Assembly (NCBI RefSeq): GCF_900112675.1
Contig: NZ_FOMQ01000008.1
Coordinates: 62,001-126,000, forward strand
Origin: Paracidovorax konjaci
Lineage (GTDB): Bacteria; Pseudomonadota; Gammaproteobacteria; Burkholderiales; Burkholderiaceae_C
Direction: 5' to 3'
Length of the DNA: 64,000 nt
Shown here in pieces: positions 17,852 to 26,518 of the stretch (position 1 is the first letter of the stretch; each line of letters starts with the position of its first letter). The translations under genes were made by a program, and so were the position numbers. The notes below the pieces were generated by a model. That model did no database searches and was not told the origin of the DNA. It was given only the letters and a program-made list of their open reading frames with translations.

Positions 17852-17913
17852 AGCATGGTCCGCGGCCCCCCTCGCACCCACCACCCGCACGAAGCGGTGC
17901 GCCGCTGCGCGAA
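17852..17913 (-). promoter_or_regulatory. Perfect PIP box with matching -10 (HrpX-type promoter)
   Basis: On the minus strand TTCGC-N15-TTCGT spans 17913-17889. After a 31-base spacer comes CATGCT (17857-17852), which fits YANNNT. Both the box and the spacer match the cis-hrp promoter layout, and the distance to the gene start at 17773 is almost the same as for the ChaC-fold effector promoter. Confidence 0.88.
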
Positions 17914-17944
17914 GCAACCCCATGCTCCGCGCACCGGCACGCAG

Positions 17945-18634
17945 TCAGGCCACCAGCACGAGCAGCAGCGCGGCCAGCCCGGCCAGTGCCATCGCGCCCA
18001 GCATCAGCAACCCGTCGCGCGCCATCACCGAGAGGCCGAACATCGCCACCGCCGCCATCGGCGCCGAGCTGGCGAAGGGCACGAGTTCCAGTGGCGGCAC
18101 CGTGCAGGCCAGCGCGATGCAGCCTGCCGCCGCGATCCGGACGAACGCGCCGCCCGTCAGCGCGCACAGCCGGCCATGGAACCACCGGTCCGCGCGCTCG
18201 GCCCACGGCCGCAGCCGGCGAACCGCGCCCGCCAGCCGCGCCGCCCCGAGACTGCGCCGCGCAAGCAGGCCCGGCACCCACACATGGCGGCGGCCGAACA
18301 GCATCTGCGCCGCGAACAGCACCACGACGCAGGCCAGCGCCGTGGGCACGCCCGGCACCGCGCCCACGGGCGAAAGCTCCAGCAGGGCCGGCACCACCAG
18401 CAGCGGCCCGTAGCTGCGGCTGCCGAAGGCGCTGACCATGTCGCCGACGGTCACCGCGCCGGCCTGCCCGGCCAGCGCCTCCAGTTGGTCGAGGATGTCC
18501 GCCAGGCTTTCGGCATGCACCACGCGCACCGCCACCGGTACGGGCGGTGCGACGGCAGGCGCAGCAGGGGCGCAGCGTTCCGGAGTGATCGGAATGGCGG
18601 CAAGGGGGGTCGGAGGGTCGGTGCGGCGTTTCAT
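17945..18634 (-). CDS. ExoD-like exopolysaccharide synthesis membrane protein
   Basis: A 229-residue inner-membrane protein with the ExoD pattern: an N-terminal soluble part ending in LADILDQLEALAGQAGAVTV, then the conserved GDMVSAFGSRSYGPLLVVPAL segment, LSPVGAVPGVPTA and several hydrophobic helices to the C-terminus. ExoD proteins affect exopolysaccharide production and alkali tolerance in rhizobia; molecular function is not known. The ATG at 18634 is preferred over an upstream in-frame Met because family-like sequence begins there. It sits upstream of the effector gene on the same strand but the PIP promoter lies between them. Confidence 0.82.
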   Translation of the reverse strand: MKRRTDPPTPLAAIPITPERCAPAAPAVAPPVPVAVRVVHAESLADILDQLEALAGQAGAVTVGDMVSAFGSRSYGPLLVVPALLELSPVGAVPGVPTALACVVVLFAAQMLFGRRHVWVPGLLARRSLGAARLAGAVRRLRPWAERADRWFHGRLCALTGGAFVRIAAAGCIALACTVPPLELVPFASSAPMAAVAMFGLSVMARDGLLMLGAMALAGLAALLLVLVA

Positions 18635-18783
18635 GGGGCAGGCGCGGGGGCACGGCGTCGCGGCCCGCGCGGACAGGGCGTCGCCCGGCAGGCCTTTTCT
18701 TTTACTGTGCCGCCCGCGCCGGGCCGGGCGCTGTAGGACGGCTCCGCGCACGCCCCGCCAACCGGTGCGGGGCCGTCACAAAC

Positions 18784-19287
18784 TCAGGGCGCTTCCGGCA
18801 GCGGCCGCACGCGCCGGTAGGTGGCCCGCATGAACGATTTCCACTGCCCGTCGGGCTGCAGCGCGGACGAGGTCAACGCACGCTCGTCCGGCCCCAGCAG
18901 CGTGATGGTGTCGCGGTAGCGCATCAGGGTGCCGTTGCCCGTGAAGCTCGGCCCCTCGGTCTCCAGCGCGAGCACCGTGCCGCCCGCATCCAGCGTGCCG
19001 CGGTAGATCCACTGGTGGGTCATCATCGATCCCACCCAGTGGCCCACGAACGCCTGCTGGTGCGGGTCGTAGCCCAGCGTCATCCGCACGTGGGCGGGGC
19101 CGCCACCGGGCATCCCGCCCTCGCCCTCGCACACCACCCAGAGCGCGCCGAGCCGCCGCACGCGCTCGGTGCCAGTGCCGTGGGCGGGCGGCTGCCCGGG
19201 GCCCATGTCGGCGCTGGATTCGACGGTCCAGTCGCCCTCCAGCCGGTGGAGCCAGCGGTGCTGCTCCTGCGGTTCGGGAATCTCCAT
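18784..19287 (-). CDS. DUF1579-like small protein
   Basis: A 167-residue cytoplasmic protein resembling the DUF1579 family: HRWLHRLEGDWTVESS at the start, GTERVRRLGALWVVCEGEG, the GYDPHQQAFVGHWVGSMM signature and a closing segment ending FMRATYRR. The family has a lipocalin-like beta-barrel and no firm function. The ATG at 19287 has GGAGG seven bases upstream. It is followed in the genome by, and probably co-transcribed with, the VOC-family gene 43 bases away on the same strand. Confidence 0.82.
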   Translation of the reverse strand: MEIPEPQEQHRWLHRLEGDWTVESSADMGPGQPPAHGTGTERVRRLGALWVVCEGEGGMPGGGPAHVRMTLGYDPHQQAFVGHWVGSMMTHQWIYRGTLDAGGTVLALETEGPSFTGNGTLMRYRDTITLLGPDERALTSSALQPDGQWKSFMRATYRRVRPLPEAP

Positions 19288-19330
19288 GAATGCCTCCTTG
19301 CCGTGTTGCGCCAAAGGAAACGCCGGCCCC

Positions 19331-19765
19331 TCAGGGCTGCGGCGCCACCACCATCCAGGGCACGCCGAAACGGTCGGCCACCATGCCGAACGCGGGCGAG
19401 AAGAAGGTCGGGCCGAGCGGCATCTGCACCTGCCCGCCCTCGCCTAGCGCCGCGAAGACGCGCTCCGCATCGGCCGCATCGGCGGGCGTGAGCGCCAGCG
19501 AGATGCCCTCGAAGCGGGGCTGCCCCGCGCACATGCCGTCGGATGCCAGCAGCAGCGTCTCGCCGATGCGGAATTCGGCATGCATGACCTTGTCGGGCGA
19601 CGGTGCGGGTGCGCCCGGCGCGCTGCCGCAGGTGCCGTCCTGCGGCGGCTCGGGGTTGTCCTGGAAGCGCATCAGCGCGGTGACCTCGGCGCCCAGCGCC
19701 TGCCGGTAGAAGGCCAGCGCCTCCTCGCAGCGGCCGTCGAAGAACAGGTACGGTTGGGCTTTCAT
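19331..19765 (-). CDS. VOC-family (PhnB-like glyoxalase/bleomycin-resistance fold) protein
   Basis: A 144-residue protein of the PhnB/3-demethylubiquinone-methyltransferase-like group: MKAQPYLFFDGRCEEALAFY at the start, MHAEFRIGETLLLASD in the middle, and FGMVADRFGVPWMV at the end, the typical closing motif. Members bind metals or aromatic ligands; catalytic role is uncertain. It is divergent from a TetR regulator with 96 bases between, so that regulator is a good candidate to control this gene and the DUF1579 gene behind it. Confidence 0.87.
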   Translation of the reverse strand: MKAQPYLFFDGRCEEALAFYRQALGAEVTALMRFQDNPEPPQDGTCGSAPGAPAPSPDKVMHAEFRIGETLLLASDGMCAGQPRFEGISLALTPADAADAERVFAALGEGGQVQMPLGPTFFSPAFGMVADRFGVPWMVVAPQP

Positions 19766-19861
19766 GCAGGCTCCTCAGTGGGGGAAATCGGGGGTGGAAG
19801 GCGGTGTGCGGGGCCGAAGGATGGCTTTATGTGAACACCGTACACAAAGGTAGCAGAGACA

Positions 19862-20551
19862 ATGGACGCTGTCCACATCGCAAACGCCATGACCGTTCCC
19901 GCTTCCGTTCCCGCCTCTGCCTCCACCGCCGCCCCGCGCGCCACCTACCGCCACGGCGACCTGCGCCGCGCCCTGCTCGATGCCGGGCTGGAACTGGCGC
20001 GCCAGGGCGGCCCGGACGCGGTCGTGCTGCGCGAGGCGACCCGGCGCGCGGGCGTGGCGCCGAATGCGGCCTACCGGCACTTCGCGAGCCGGCAGCACCT
20101 GCTGGACGCCGTGCGCGCCGCCGCCGTGGCGGCCATGGCCGTGTTCATGGAAGAAGAACTCGCGCGCGTGCCGGAAGACGCTCCGCCCGCCGAACGCGCC
20201 TATGGCCGGGTGCGCGCCGTCGGCCGGGGCTACCTGCGCTTCGCCCAGTCGGAAACCGGGCTGTTCCGCATGGCGTTCGGCCAGCCCTTCACGGTGGACA
20301 GCGAACCCGATCCCGACAAGGGCGGCGGCAGCGGCCTCAACCCCTTCGAGCACCTGGGCGCGGCGCTCGACGACCTCGTGGCCGCGGGCGCCCTGCCCGC
20401 TGCGCGCCGGCCCGGCGCGGAATACCTGGCCTGGTCCACCGTGCACGGCATGGCCTTCCTCGCCATCGACGGCCCGCTGCGCGGCGCCCCCGAAGCACTG
20501 CGCGACGTGCTGGCGCAGCGGCTGCTCGACATGGTGGAACGGGGGCTGTAG
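19862..20551 (+). CDS. TetR-family transcriptional regulator
   Basis: A 229-residue regulator. The helix-turn-helix lies near residues 30-75 (YRHGDLRRALLDAG, LREATRRAGVAPNAAYRHFA), followed by a TetR C-terminal ligand domain of the WHG-like type (ARRPGAEYLAWSTVHGMAFL). The start may be the ATG at 19862 or, as likely, the ATG at 19889 (MTVPAS). Its divergent neighbour is the VOC-family gene; the shared gap contains TGTG-N9-CACA (19830-19846), a possible operator. Confidence 0.87.
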   Translation: MDAVHIANAMTVPASVPASASTAAPRATYRHGDLRRALLDAGLELARQGGPDAVVLREATRRAGVAPNAAYRHFASRQHLLDAVRAAAVAAMAVFMEEELARVPEDAPPAERAYGRVRAVGRGYLRFAQSETGLFRMAFGQPFTVDSEPDPDKGGGSGLNPFEHLGAALDDLVAAGALPAARRPGAEYLAWSTVHGMAFLAIDGPLRGAPEALRDVLAQRLLDMVERGL

Positions 20552-20561
20552 GCAGGCCGGC

Positions 20562-20867
20562 TCAGGTGCGCCAGAACTGCCACCAGCGCCGCGCGGGCGG
20601 GGAGGCTGGCCGAGCCGCGGGGGCCTGGCAGGGCTGCGGGTTCTGCGCACGCAGCTGCGCCAGCGCTTCGGCGCAGGGGCGCGATGCCAGGGCCTGCGCC
20701 GCCGTGCAGTGCGCCGCGCAGAAATAGGCCAGGCCCTCGGGGTGGCCCAGGCCGGACGCTTCGGCGCCTTCGTGGTCGGCGAACTGCACCCAGGCGCCCT
20801 GCGGGCCGCCGCGGTCCGCCTCCTGCGCGGCCGTGGTGCCGCACACCGCACAGACCGCCGGGTTCAT
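20562..20867 (-). CDS. Small cysteine-rich protein, possible partner of the papain-like toxin
   Basis: A 101-residue protein with CAVCGT near the N-terminus and CAAHC about 45 residues later, a spacing that suggests one zinc-binding site, plus a Pro/Ala-rich stretch and an aromatic end (RRWWQFWRT). Its ATG overlaps the stop codon of the upstream papain-like gene by four bases, so the two are made together. In toxin-immunity loci the downstream coupled gene is often the immunity protein, but the sequence itself shows no known immunity family. Confidence 0.65.
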   Translation of the reverse strand: MNPAVCAVCGTTAAQEADRGGPQGAWVQFADHEGAEASGLGHPEGLAYFCAAHCTAAQALASRPCAEALAQLRAQNPQPCQAPAARPASPPARRWWQFWRT

Positions 20868-21724
20868 CGCCCGGGCTCCGAGGCGATGACGCCCAGGACG
20901 GGAATGACGAGCCTCGGCGCCTCGTGGGCCACCGACTTGACGAACACATTGCGGATCAGTGCCGCCTGCACCGGGACGATCGAGGTGGCCGCGTAGAGGC
21001 GGCACAGCTCGTCGGGGTGCGACACCACGCCCTTCAAGCCGTTGCCCACGGTCCGGTCCATGTAGCGGAGCTGCCCGTAGACCGTGCGGAAGGCGTAGAT
21101 GGCATGCCCGCCGATGAGCTTGCTGCCGTTCATCACATGCACGGACAGCATCACCACGCTGCCGTCGAACGGCACCATGCGCTCGGCCTCGCGGAAGGAA
21201 GAGATGTTCTTCACCGTACCGACCTGGGCGCCCAGTTGCCGCAGGTACGACATCCCCGTGGCCAGGTTGGGAATGCGCCAGAGCGCGTTCATGTTCATGC
21301 CCAGCGCCTTGGCCACGTCCTCGACGTTCGCCAGCAGCTTGCCGTTGAACTTCTGCCCCACCTGGGCGAACGCCTTCGCCGAGGCGATCCAGAAGCAATT
21401 GGGCCCGCCCGTGTCGGCCACCACCTTCGCGATGGACAGGCCCTTCGCGGAGCGGTAGAGGCTGGCCGCCTTGCCCACCGGGAACACCGCCACGAACCGC
21501 AGCGCGTCCTGCCCGGCGCCGCGCAGCGTGCCCTCCTTCATGCCGTCGCCGAGCCGCAGGATGTCCACGAAACCGGCACCGAACGTCATCAGCGCCTTCG
21601 TGGACGCCGCCGTGATCATCGCGCCCTGGCTGTACTGGCTGGACTCCACCCACTGGTCCAGGATCTGCTCGGACTCCCGGCGCTGCCCGTCGAACCAGTC
21701 CGCCGCCTGTGTGAATTTCCACAT
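20864..21724 (-). CDS. Papain-like cysteine-protease fold protein, candidate secreted toxin
   Basis: A 286-residue protein. The N-terminal 100 residues hold hydrophobic, glycine-rich segments (GAMITAASTKALMTFGAGFV, FVAVFPVGKAASLY). Then GGPNCFWIASAKAF supplies a likely catalytic Cys at a helix start, GGHAIYAFRTVYGQ the His, and LRYMDRTVG an Asp, in the Cys-His-Asp order of papain-like enzymes. Similar domains occur in polymorphic and type VI secreted toxins, but no delivery motif is visible, so the target is unknown. The ATG at 21724 is preferred over 21733 because the GGGAGGA site is then correctly spaced. Confidence 0.62.
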   Translation of the reverse strand: MWKFTQAADWFDGQRRESEQILDQWVESSQYSQGAMITAASTKALMTFGAGFVDILRLGDGMKEGTLRGAGQDALRFVAVFPVGKAASLYRSAKGLSIAKVVADTGGPNCFWIASAKAFAQVGQKFNGKLLANVEDVAKALGMNMNALWRIPNLATGMSYLRQLGAQVGTVKNISSFREAERMVPFDGSVVMLSVHVMNGSKLIGGHAIYAFRTVYGQLRYMDRTVGNGLKGVVSHPDELCRLYAATSIVPVQAALIRNVFVKSVAHEAPRLVIPVLGVIASEPGR

Positions 21725-21794
21725 GGGTCCCATTCCTCCCGTTCAAAAAGATGACAACGAAAAAAGCCCGGGCGCGCCTGCGGCGGCGCCCCCC

Positions 21795-22418
21795 TCAAGG
21801 CACCGGCTTCTGCACGAAATCCACGCGCAGCCCGCGCTCCGTCACGGTGATCGGCCCGGGCTGCATGCCCAGCCCGTCGGCCAGGGCCAGGTCCTGCGGG
21901 CGCAGCGTGTGCAGCACCACCTCGCCCAGCGACTGCGTGGCCAGCTGCTGCGCGTAGGTATTGAGCAATTCGGACATCGGCGGCTTGAGCCCGTCGATGC
22001 GCAGCGTGTTCACATGGACCTGGTGCGCGCGCAGCGTACGGTCGGACGCCTCGTAGCGCAGCGCGAAATCCACGTCGAACGTGCCCGCGTAGCCCCGCTG
22101 CCCGCCGGACAGCAGCGGCCCGGAGGCAATCACCGGCAGCACGGCATTCACCCGGTTCTGCGCGGGCAGCATGCGCAACTGCGGCACCTGCAGATCCAGG
22201 TCCAGCAGCCCCGCCACGGGATAGCGCCGGGGCATCTTCTCGGCCAGCGCGTCGTGGATCTGCGCGGTGGTGATCGTGTAGCGGGGCTGGGCCCGGGCGG
22301 CAGGGGCCGCGAGCCCGAGCGCCAGGGTCAGCGCGGCGATGCGGGCGATGCCGAGGCGGGCAGGCCATCCGCGCGGCGCCGAGGGCGGGCGGGGGGCCGG
22401 AAAGGAAGAAAAAGGCAT
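21795..22418 (-). CDS. DUF1439 (YceB-like) exported protein
   Basis: A 207-residue protein with a signal peptide (IAALTLALGLAAPAARA) followed by a DUF1439-like domain: YTITTAQIHDALAEKMPRRY, then LDLDLQVPQLRM and a run of amphipathic beta strands including FDVDFALRYEASDRTLRAHQ. Family members such as YceB are lipid-binding-type tubular folds in the envelope. No lipobox cysteine is present, so the protein should be periplasmic rather than a lipoprotein. Confidence 0.83.
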   Translation of the reverse strand: MPFSSFPAPRPPSAPRGWPARLGIARIAALTLALGLAAPAARAQPRYTITTAQIHDALAEKMPRRYPVAGLLDLDLQVPQLRMLPAQNRVNAVLPVIASGPLLSGGQRGYAGTFDVDFALRYEASDRTLRAHQVHVNTLRIDGLKPPMSELLNTYAQQLATQSLGEVVLHTLRPQDLALADGLGMQPGPITVTERGLRVDFVQKPVP

Positions 22419-22500
22419 GGGCCGATTTTGGCCCGGGGGACCGCGGATGTGCCCGCGGGGACGTAACACTTGGTCTCGCGCGGAGCGCGGGGCACGGCCG

Positions 22501-23346
22501 TCAGAAATCGAATTCCATCTGCGTGGCAGGCAGGGCGGGGTCCACGCCGCGGCGCAGGAGCTTGCGTGCGCAGGCGATGCGCACGGCCCACACGGCGGTG
22601 CGGTATGCAAAAAAGAGAATCAAGGCCGCAAGGGCCGCCAACGCGCTCCGCTGTTCTCGGAGAGCCTTGGTCTGGTACGCACCGAACTCGCGATCCTTGA
22701 GCAGGGAGCACATGATCGCGATGTCGCTTTCCACAAAGCCGATGCGGCGGGCTTCCTCCGCTCGCGATTTATCGCAATCTCCTGCAGTCAACGCGGGCGC
22801 CGAAAACGGTGGAAAAGGCCAAGACTTGCGCAGTCTCGTTTCCTCGGCGAAAAAGGCCTGCCCCGTTTTCTTCAGAGTGATCAGGGGAGGCAAAGTCATT
22901 GACCAGGCAAACACCAGCCCCGCCACCATGAGCACCATGGCGGCAACCCCCAGCGCATGCCCCATCCACCGCTGCGGCAGCCACCGCTCCCTGATGCGCC
23001 GCGCCTCCGGATCGAAGTAGGTGCCGCACATGCGCAACCCCCCCAGATTCACGTTCCGCGCAGCGCACCACGCCATCAGGGCCTGCGCCTCGCCCAGGCT
23101 CGCCACGCGCACGCCCGCGAACACGTGGAAGGCGGCCAGGTTGTTCTGCTCTTCCACATAGGCGCGAATGACGGGGTCCGATATCTCCTCCTTGCCGTGC
23201 ACCAGCAGCCAGACGCGCCGGCGCAGCATGTGCCAGGACTCCGTCTGCCACACCATCCACAAAAAGAGGCCGCCGAGCCCGATGGCGACGCCCAGCGACC
23301 CGAGCGCCGCAATGTCCGCAACCTTGATGGCAGCGATGCCGTCCAT
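22501..23346 (-). CDS. DUF6216-like membrane protein of unknown function
   Basis: A 281-residue protein with a hydrophobic N-terminal helix (LGVAIGLGGLFLWMVW), a soluble stretch with FHVFAGVRVASLGEAQALM, a second helix (LGVAAMVLMVAGLVFAWSM), a loop with two cysteines (GDCDKS, AIMCSLL) and a third helix (LAALAALILFFAYRTA). It looks like an inner-membrane protein; the assignment to DUF6216 is from general resemblance only. The stretch 22600-22900 is lower in GC than its surroundings. It is followed upstream by the NERD-UvrD helicase gene on the same strand with 75 bases between. Confidence 0.6.
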   Translation of the reverse strand: MDGIAAIKVADIAALGSLGVAIGLGGLFLWMVWQTESWHMLRRRVWLLVHGKEEISDPVIRAYVEEQNNLAAFHVFAGVRVASLGEAQALMAWCAARNVNLGGLRMCGTYFDPEARRIRERWLPQRWMGHALGVAAMVLMVAGLVFAWSMTLPPLITLKKTGQAFFAEETRLRKSWPFPPFSAPALTAGDCDKSRAEEARRIGFVESDIAIMCSLLKDREFGAYQTKALREQRSALAALAALILFFAYRTAVWAVRIACARKLLRRGVDPALPATQMEFDF

Positions 23347-23421
23347 ACCGAAACCTCCCTCTCGTCTCCTGCCTGCCGTATCGCCGGCCAGGCGCCCGTG
23401 CGTCGCGCGGCAGCCTGCCCC

Positions 23422-25251
23422 TCAGGCCGCCGCCAGCGCCCCTTCCAGCCGCTGCGCGAACTCCGCTTCCCCGCTCACCATCACCACCAGCCGGTGCGTG
23501 GCGCGCGTGGCCGCCACGTAGAAGAGTCGGGCCTCTTCGCGCTCGTCCTCGCCGTCGGCCGGCATCTGGCCGGCACCCACCAGGGCCACCACCGGGAATT
23601 CCAGGCCCTTGCTCGCGTGCATGGTCATGACCTTCACCGTGTCGTCGGCCGGGTGGAAGGTGCCCGCGCCCTTGCGCACGTGGTGCGGAACGCCCTTGTG
23701 GCGCAGCGCGGCGGCGCATTCCTCCATCTGCGCATAGTGGCGGCACAGCACGGCCATGTCGCCCCAGGCATGGCCTTCCTGGTGCGCGGCCGCCAGGCGG
23801 CGGGCCACCTGCACGGCCTCGGCCTGGAGGGTGGGCAGGCGCACGATCACGGGGGCCTCGCCGTCGCGGCCGCAGCTCACGGGCTGCAGCAGCGGCACGC
23901 CGTCGTCGCCGCTGTCTTCGGGCGCGAGCAGGTCGGCCGCGATCAGGTGCGCGGTCTGCAGGATCTGCCGCGTGTTGCGGTAGTTGATCTTGAGGATGCT
24001 GGTGCGGCCCTGCGCCTGGATGCCGACGCTGCGGAAGCTGAACTGCTTTTGCCGCGCGCGGGCATAGATGCTCTGCGCGTCGTCGTAGAGCACGAGCAGG
24101 CTGTTGGTGGCCGGGTCCACCATCTGCGCCACCAGCTTGAGCCATTCCGGCGCGAAATCGTGGCCTTCGTCGATGAGCACGCCGGCGTACTGTCCGCTCG
24201 GGATGTGGCCCTTGTCCACGCCGCGGACCACGCGGTCCACCATGTCGGCGAAGAACGACTCGCGCGGCAGCGAGGGCGCCGGCAGGCCCTGCCCGAAGGC
24301 CACGAGCTGCGCGCGCGCCCACTTGTGGAAATGCAGGCAGTGCACGCGGTCGGACAGGCCCTTGGCCTCCATGGTGCTTGCCAGCTTCACGGCCAGCGGC
24401 TCGTTGTAGCAAAGCACCAGCACCGGCTTGCTGCCCGGGGCTGCCGTGCCCTGCAGCCGCGCGAGGTGCTCGGCGCGGTAGCCCAGGATCATGGTCTTGC
24501 CCGAGCCCGCCACGCCATGGATCACGCGGTGGCCTTCGCCGAGCGAGCGAGCGAGCTGCTCCTGCTGCAGGTCCATCACGCGCAGCAGGTCGGGAACGTC
24601 GTCGGCCGCCTCCGCAGCGGCCGGCGCGTGGCCCGGCGCCGGCACGCGCACCTCGGGAAACATGTGCCAGCGCACGCGGTCGATCTGCGGCAGCGACATC
24701 GCCCCGCCGAAATGGTGCGGGAACATGCCCCAGAGCCGCTGCTGGAAGGTCTCCGCGTCCACGTCTTCGAGCATCTCGTCCTGGCAGACCACGTAGTGCG
24801 GCGCAATGGCATCGCCCAGGCCCGCAGCCTCGAACTGGCGGCGCGTGATGCGCGTGAACACCACCCCGTGCCCCCATGGGAAGGCCAGCTTGCCCTGGTG
24901 CGGCCCCGCGGGTTGCACGAGCTGCGGGTCGCGCTCCAGCGCGCAGTGGCGGGCCTGCTCCAGCGGGTTCTTCACGATCTTGGGAGCGCCGCCGTCCGGA
25001 GCGATCTCCCAGTATTGCCGCGTGGCCTTGCGCACCGTTTCCAGGCGCCAGTCCTTGGTCTCCAGGATCAGCACGCCGCGCCGCGGGTGCATCACCACGA
25101 AGTCCGGGTACGTCTGCTTCGGCCCTACAGGCACGTCGTACCAGAGCCGGTAGTCGCCATCGAGCTTGCGCTCCAGCCGCTCCGCGAGCCGACGCTCGCC
25201 CGAAGTCATGCGGGTTGCACACGTGCCGATGGCCGGGATCAGCGTCGCCAC
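23422..25251 (-). CDS. NERD-domain UvrD/Rep-family DNA helicase
   Basis: A 609-residue protein. Residues 15-120 form a NERD-type nuclease-related domain (YPDFVVMHPRRGVLILETKDW carries the D..(E)xK pattern). The helicase follows: Walker A in GVAGSGKTMILGYRAEHL, Walker B in AGVLIDEGHDFAPEW, LYDDAQSIY, a C-terminal ATP-binding part with NYRNTRQIL, VMTMHASKGLEFPVV and FYVAATRATHRLV. Such fusions act as 3'-5' helicases in DNA repair or foreign-DNA restriction. No partner gene that would mark a known defence system is adjacent. The AT-rich gap upstream (25252-25459) should hold its promoter. Confidence 0.88.
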   Translation of the reverse strand: MATLIPAIGTCATRMTSGERRLAERLERKLDGDYRLWYDVPVGPKQTYPDFVVMHPRRGVLILETKDWRLETVRKATRQYWEIAPDGGAPKIVKNPLEQARHCALERDPQLVQPAGPHQGKLAFPWGHGVVFTRITRRQFEAAGLGDAIAPHYVVCQDEMLEDVDAETFQQRLWGMFPHHFGGAMSLPQIDRVRWHMFPEVRVPAPGHAPAAAEAADDVPDLLRVMDLQQEQLARSLGEGHRVIHGVAGSGKTMILGYRAEHLARLQGTAAPGSKPVLVLCYNEPLAVKLASTMEAKGLSDRVHCLHFHKWARAQLVAFGQGLPAPSLPRESFFADMVDRVVRGVDKGHIPSGQYAGVLIDEGHDFAPEWLKLVAQMVDPATNSLLVLYDDAQSIYARARQKQFSFRSVGIQAQGRTSILKINYRNTRQILQTAHLIAADLLAPEDSGDDGVPLLQPVSCGRDGEAPVIVRLPTLQAEAVQVARRLAAAHQEGHAWGDMAVLCRHYAQMEECAAALRHKGVPHHVRKGAGTFHPADDTVKVMTMHASKGLEFPVVALVGAGQMPADGEDEREEARLFYVAATRATHRLVVMVSGEAEFAQRLEGALAAA

Positions 25252-25459
25252 GGGGCGCCTCCTTCTCTGGGTTTTATGGGTTTTGTATCAATTTGCAATC
25301 TTACGCCAGAAGCGTTTTCTTTCTGCCTGATGGAAACCACAGTGCAGGCTCGGCGGAGTCCCTCGGCGGCCCCATGGATGGGCTCGCGCCCCGCACAATG
25401 CAAGGCCCGCGGCCCGGCCAACGTCGGCACCGCATCGACGGAAAAAAAGGAAGTGCCCC

Positions 25460-25885
25460 ATGCCGACCCTGGAACGCGCGATCGCCATCGCGGCCGAAGC
25501 CCATGCCGGCCAGACGGACAAGGCCGGCCAGCCCTACATCCTCCATCCGCTGCGCGTGATGCTGCGCCTGCACGGCGTGCACGAGCGCATCGCCGCCGTG
25601 CTGCACGACGTGGTGGAAGACACGCCCGTCACGCTGGACCGGCTCGCCCGGGAAGGCTTCGCGCCGGAGGTGCTGGCGGCCGTGGAGGCGCTCACCAAGC
25701 GCCCCGGCGAATCGCGCACCGAGGCCGCGCACCGCGCTGCTGCCCACCCGGTGGCGCGGGCCGTGAAACTGGCCGACAACGCGGAAAACTCCGACCTCTC
25801 GCGCATTCCCGAGCCCACGGCGCGCGACCGGGAGCGCCTGGAGGAATACCGGCAGGTGCGCGAAATCCTGCTGCGCGCACCCTGA
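25460..25885 (+). CDS. HD-domain small alarmone hydrolase ((p)ppGpp hydrolase-like)
   Basis: A 141-residue single-domain protein with the metal-binding HD pattern: AHAGQTDKAGQPYILHPLRV, AAVLHDVVEDTPV and VKLADNAENSDLS. This matches the hydrolase domain of SpoT without synthetase, TGS or ACT parts, as in MESH1-type small alarmone hydrolases. It would cleave (p)ppGpp or a related nucleotide and thus dampen the stringent response. It is transcribed alone in a plus-strand unit between two minus-strand genes. Confidence 0.85.
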   Translation: MPTLERAIAIAAEAHAGQTDKAGQPYILHPLRVMLRLHGVHERIAAVLHDVVEDTPVTLDRLAREGFAPEVLAAVEALTKRPGESRTEAAHRAAAHPVARAVKLADNAENSDLSRIPEPTARDRERLEEYRQVREILLRAP

Positions 25886-25912
25886 CGCGGGCCCCGGCGA
25901 AGACCGCCCGGG

Positions 25913-26518
25913 CTACCCGCCCGCGCACTCCAGCTCGAACAGCGGCACATCGGCCGCCCGGCTGAGCCACAGCCCGCCGCCCACCTCGCGGAAATGGCGC
26001 GACAGCCCGCGCCGGTAGGCTTCGGCGCGGTGGCGGAACAGCAGCGGGTCGGTCAGGTCCTCGTCGATGATGTCGCGCTCGTAGTCCTCGCGCGCCACGG
26101 CCTCCAGATAGAGCGCGCCGCGGCACAGCCGCCCGAGGTTGTCGAGCGCCGCCTTCAGGTCCGGCGGGCTCAGGTACGGCAGGACGCCCTGGCAGATGAC
26201 GAAATCGAAGGGCTCACCCGCCGCGTAATCCACCACCGAGCCCTGCTGCCACCCGAAGCGCTCGCACAGGTAGGCGCTGACTTCCACCCCCTGGTAGCGT
26301 GCCGCCGGAAAGTGCTGCGCCACGAGGTTGCGCCACAGCCCGATGCCGCAGCCCACATCCACCACCCGCTCCACCGGCACGCGCAGGTACTTCAGGTAGC
26401 TGCACACGAAAGCCCCCAGCCGCTCCATGTGCTTCGGGTCCACCACGCTGGTCTTCTTGTCGAAATAGAAGCGCTGGTAGTAGGCCTCGTCGAAGAGGGT
26501 CGGGCTGGCGGATTTCAA
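25913..26518 (-). CDS. Class I SAM-dependent methyltransferase
   Basis: A 201-residue protein with motif I VVDVGCGIGLWRNL, motif II-like YQGVEVSAYLCERFG and FDFVICQGVLPYLSP as motif IV. It resembles small class I methyltransferases without a substrate-binding add-on, so the substrate cannot be named. Its start is a TTG at 26518, giving MKSASPTLFDEAYYQRFYF; AAGGA lies eight bases upstream and no in-frame ATG gives a plausible N-terminus. Confidence 0.8.
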   Translation of the reverse strand: MKSASPTLFDEAYYQRFYFDKKTSVVDPKHMERLGAFVCSYLKYLRVPVERVVDVGCGIGLWRNLVAQHFPAARYQGVEVSAYLCERFGWQQGSVVDYAAGEPFDFVICQGVLPYLSPPDLKAALDNLGRLCRGALYLEAVAREDYERDIIDEDLTDPLLFRHRAEAYRRGLSRHFREVGGGLWLSRAADVPLFELECAGG

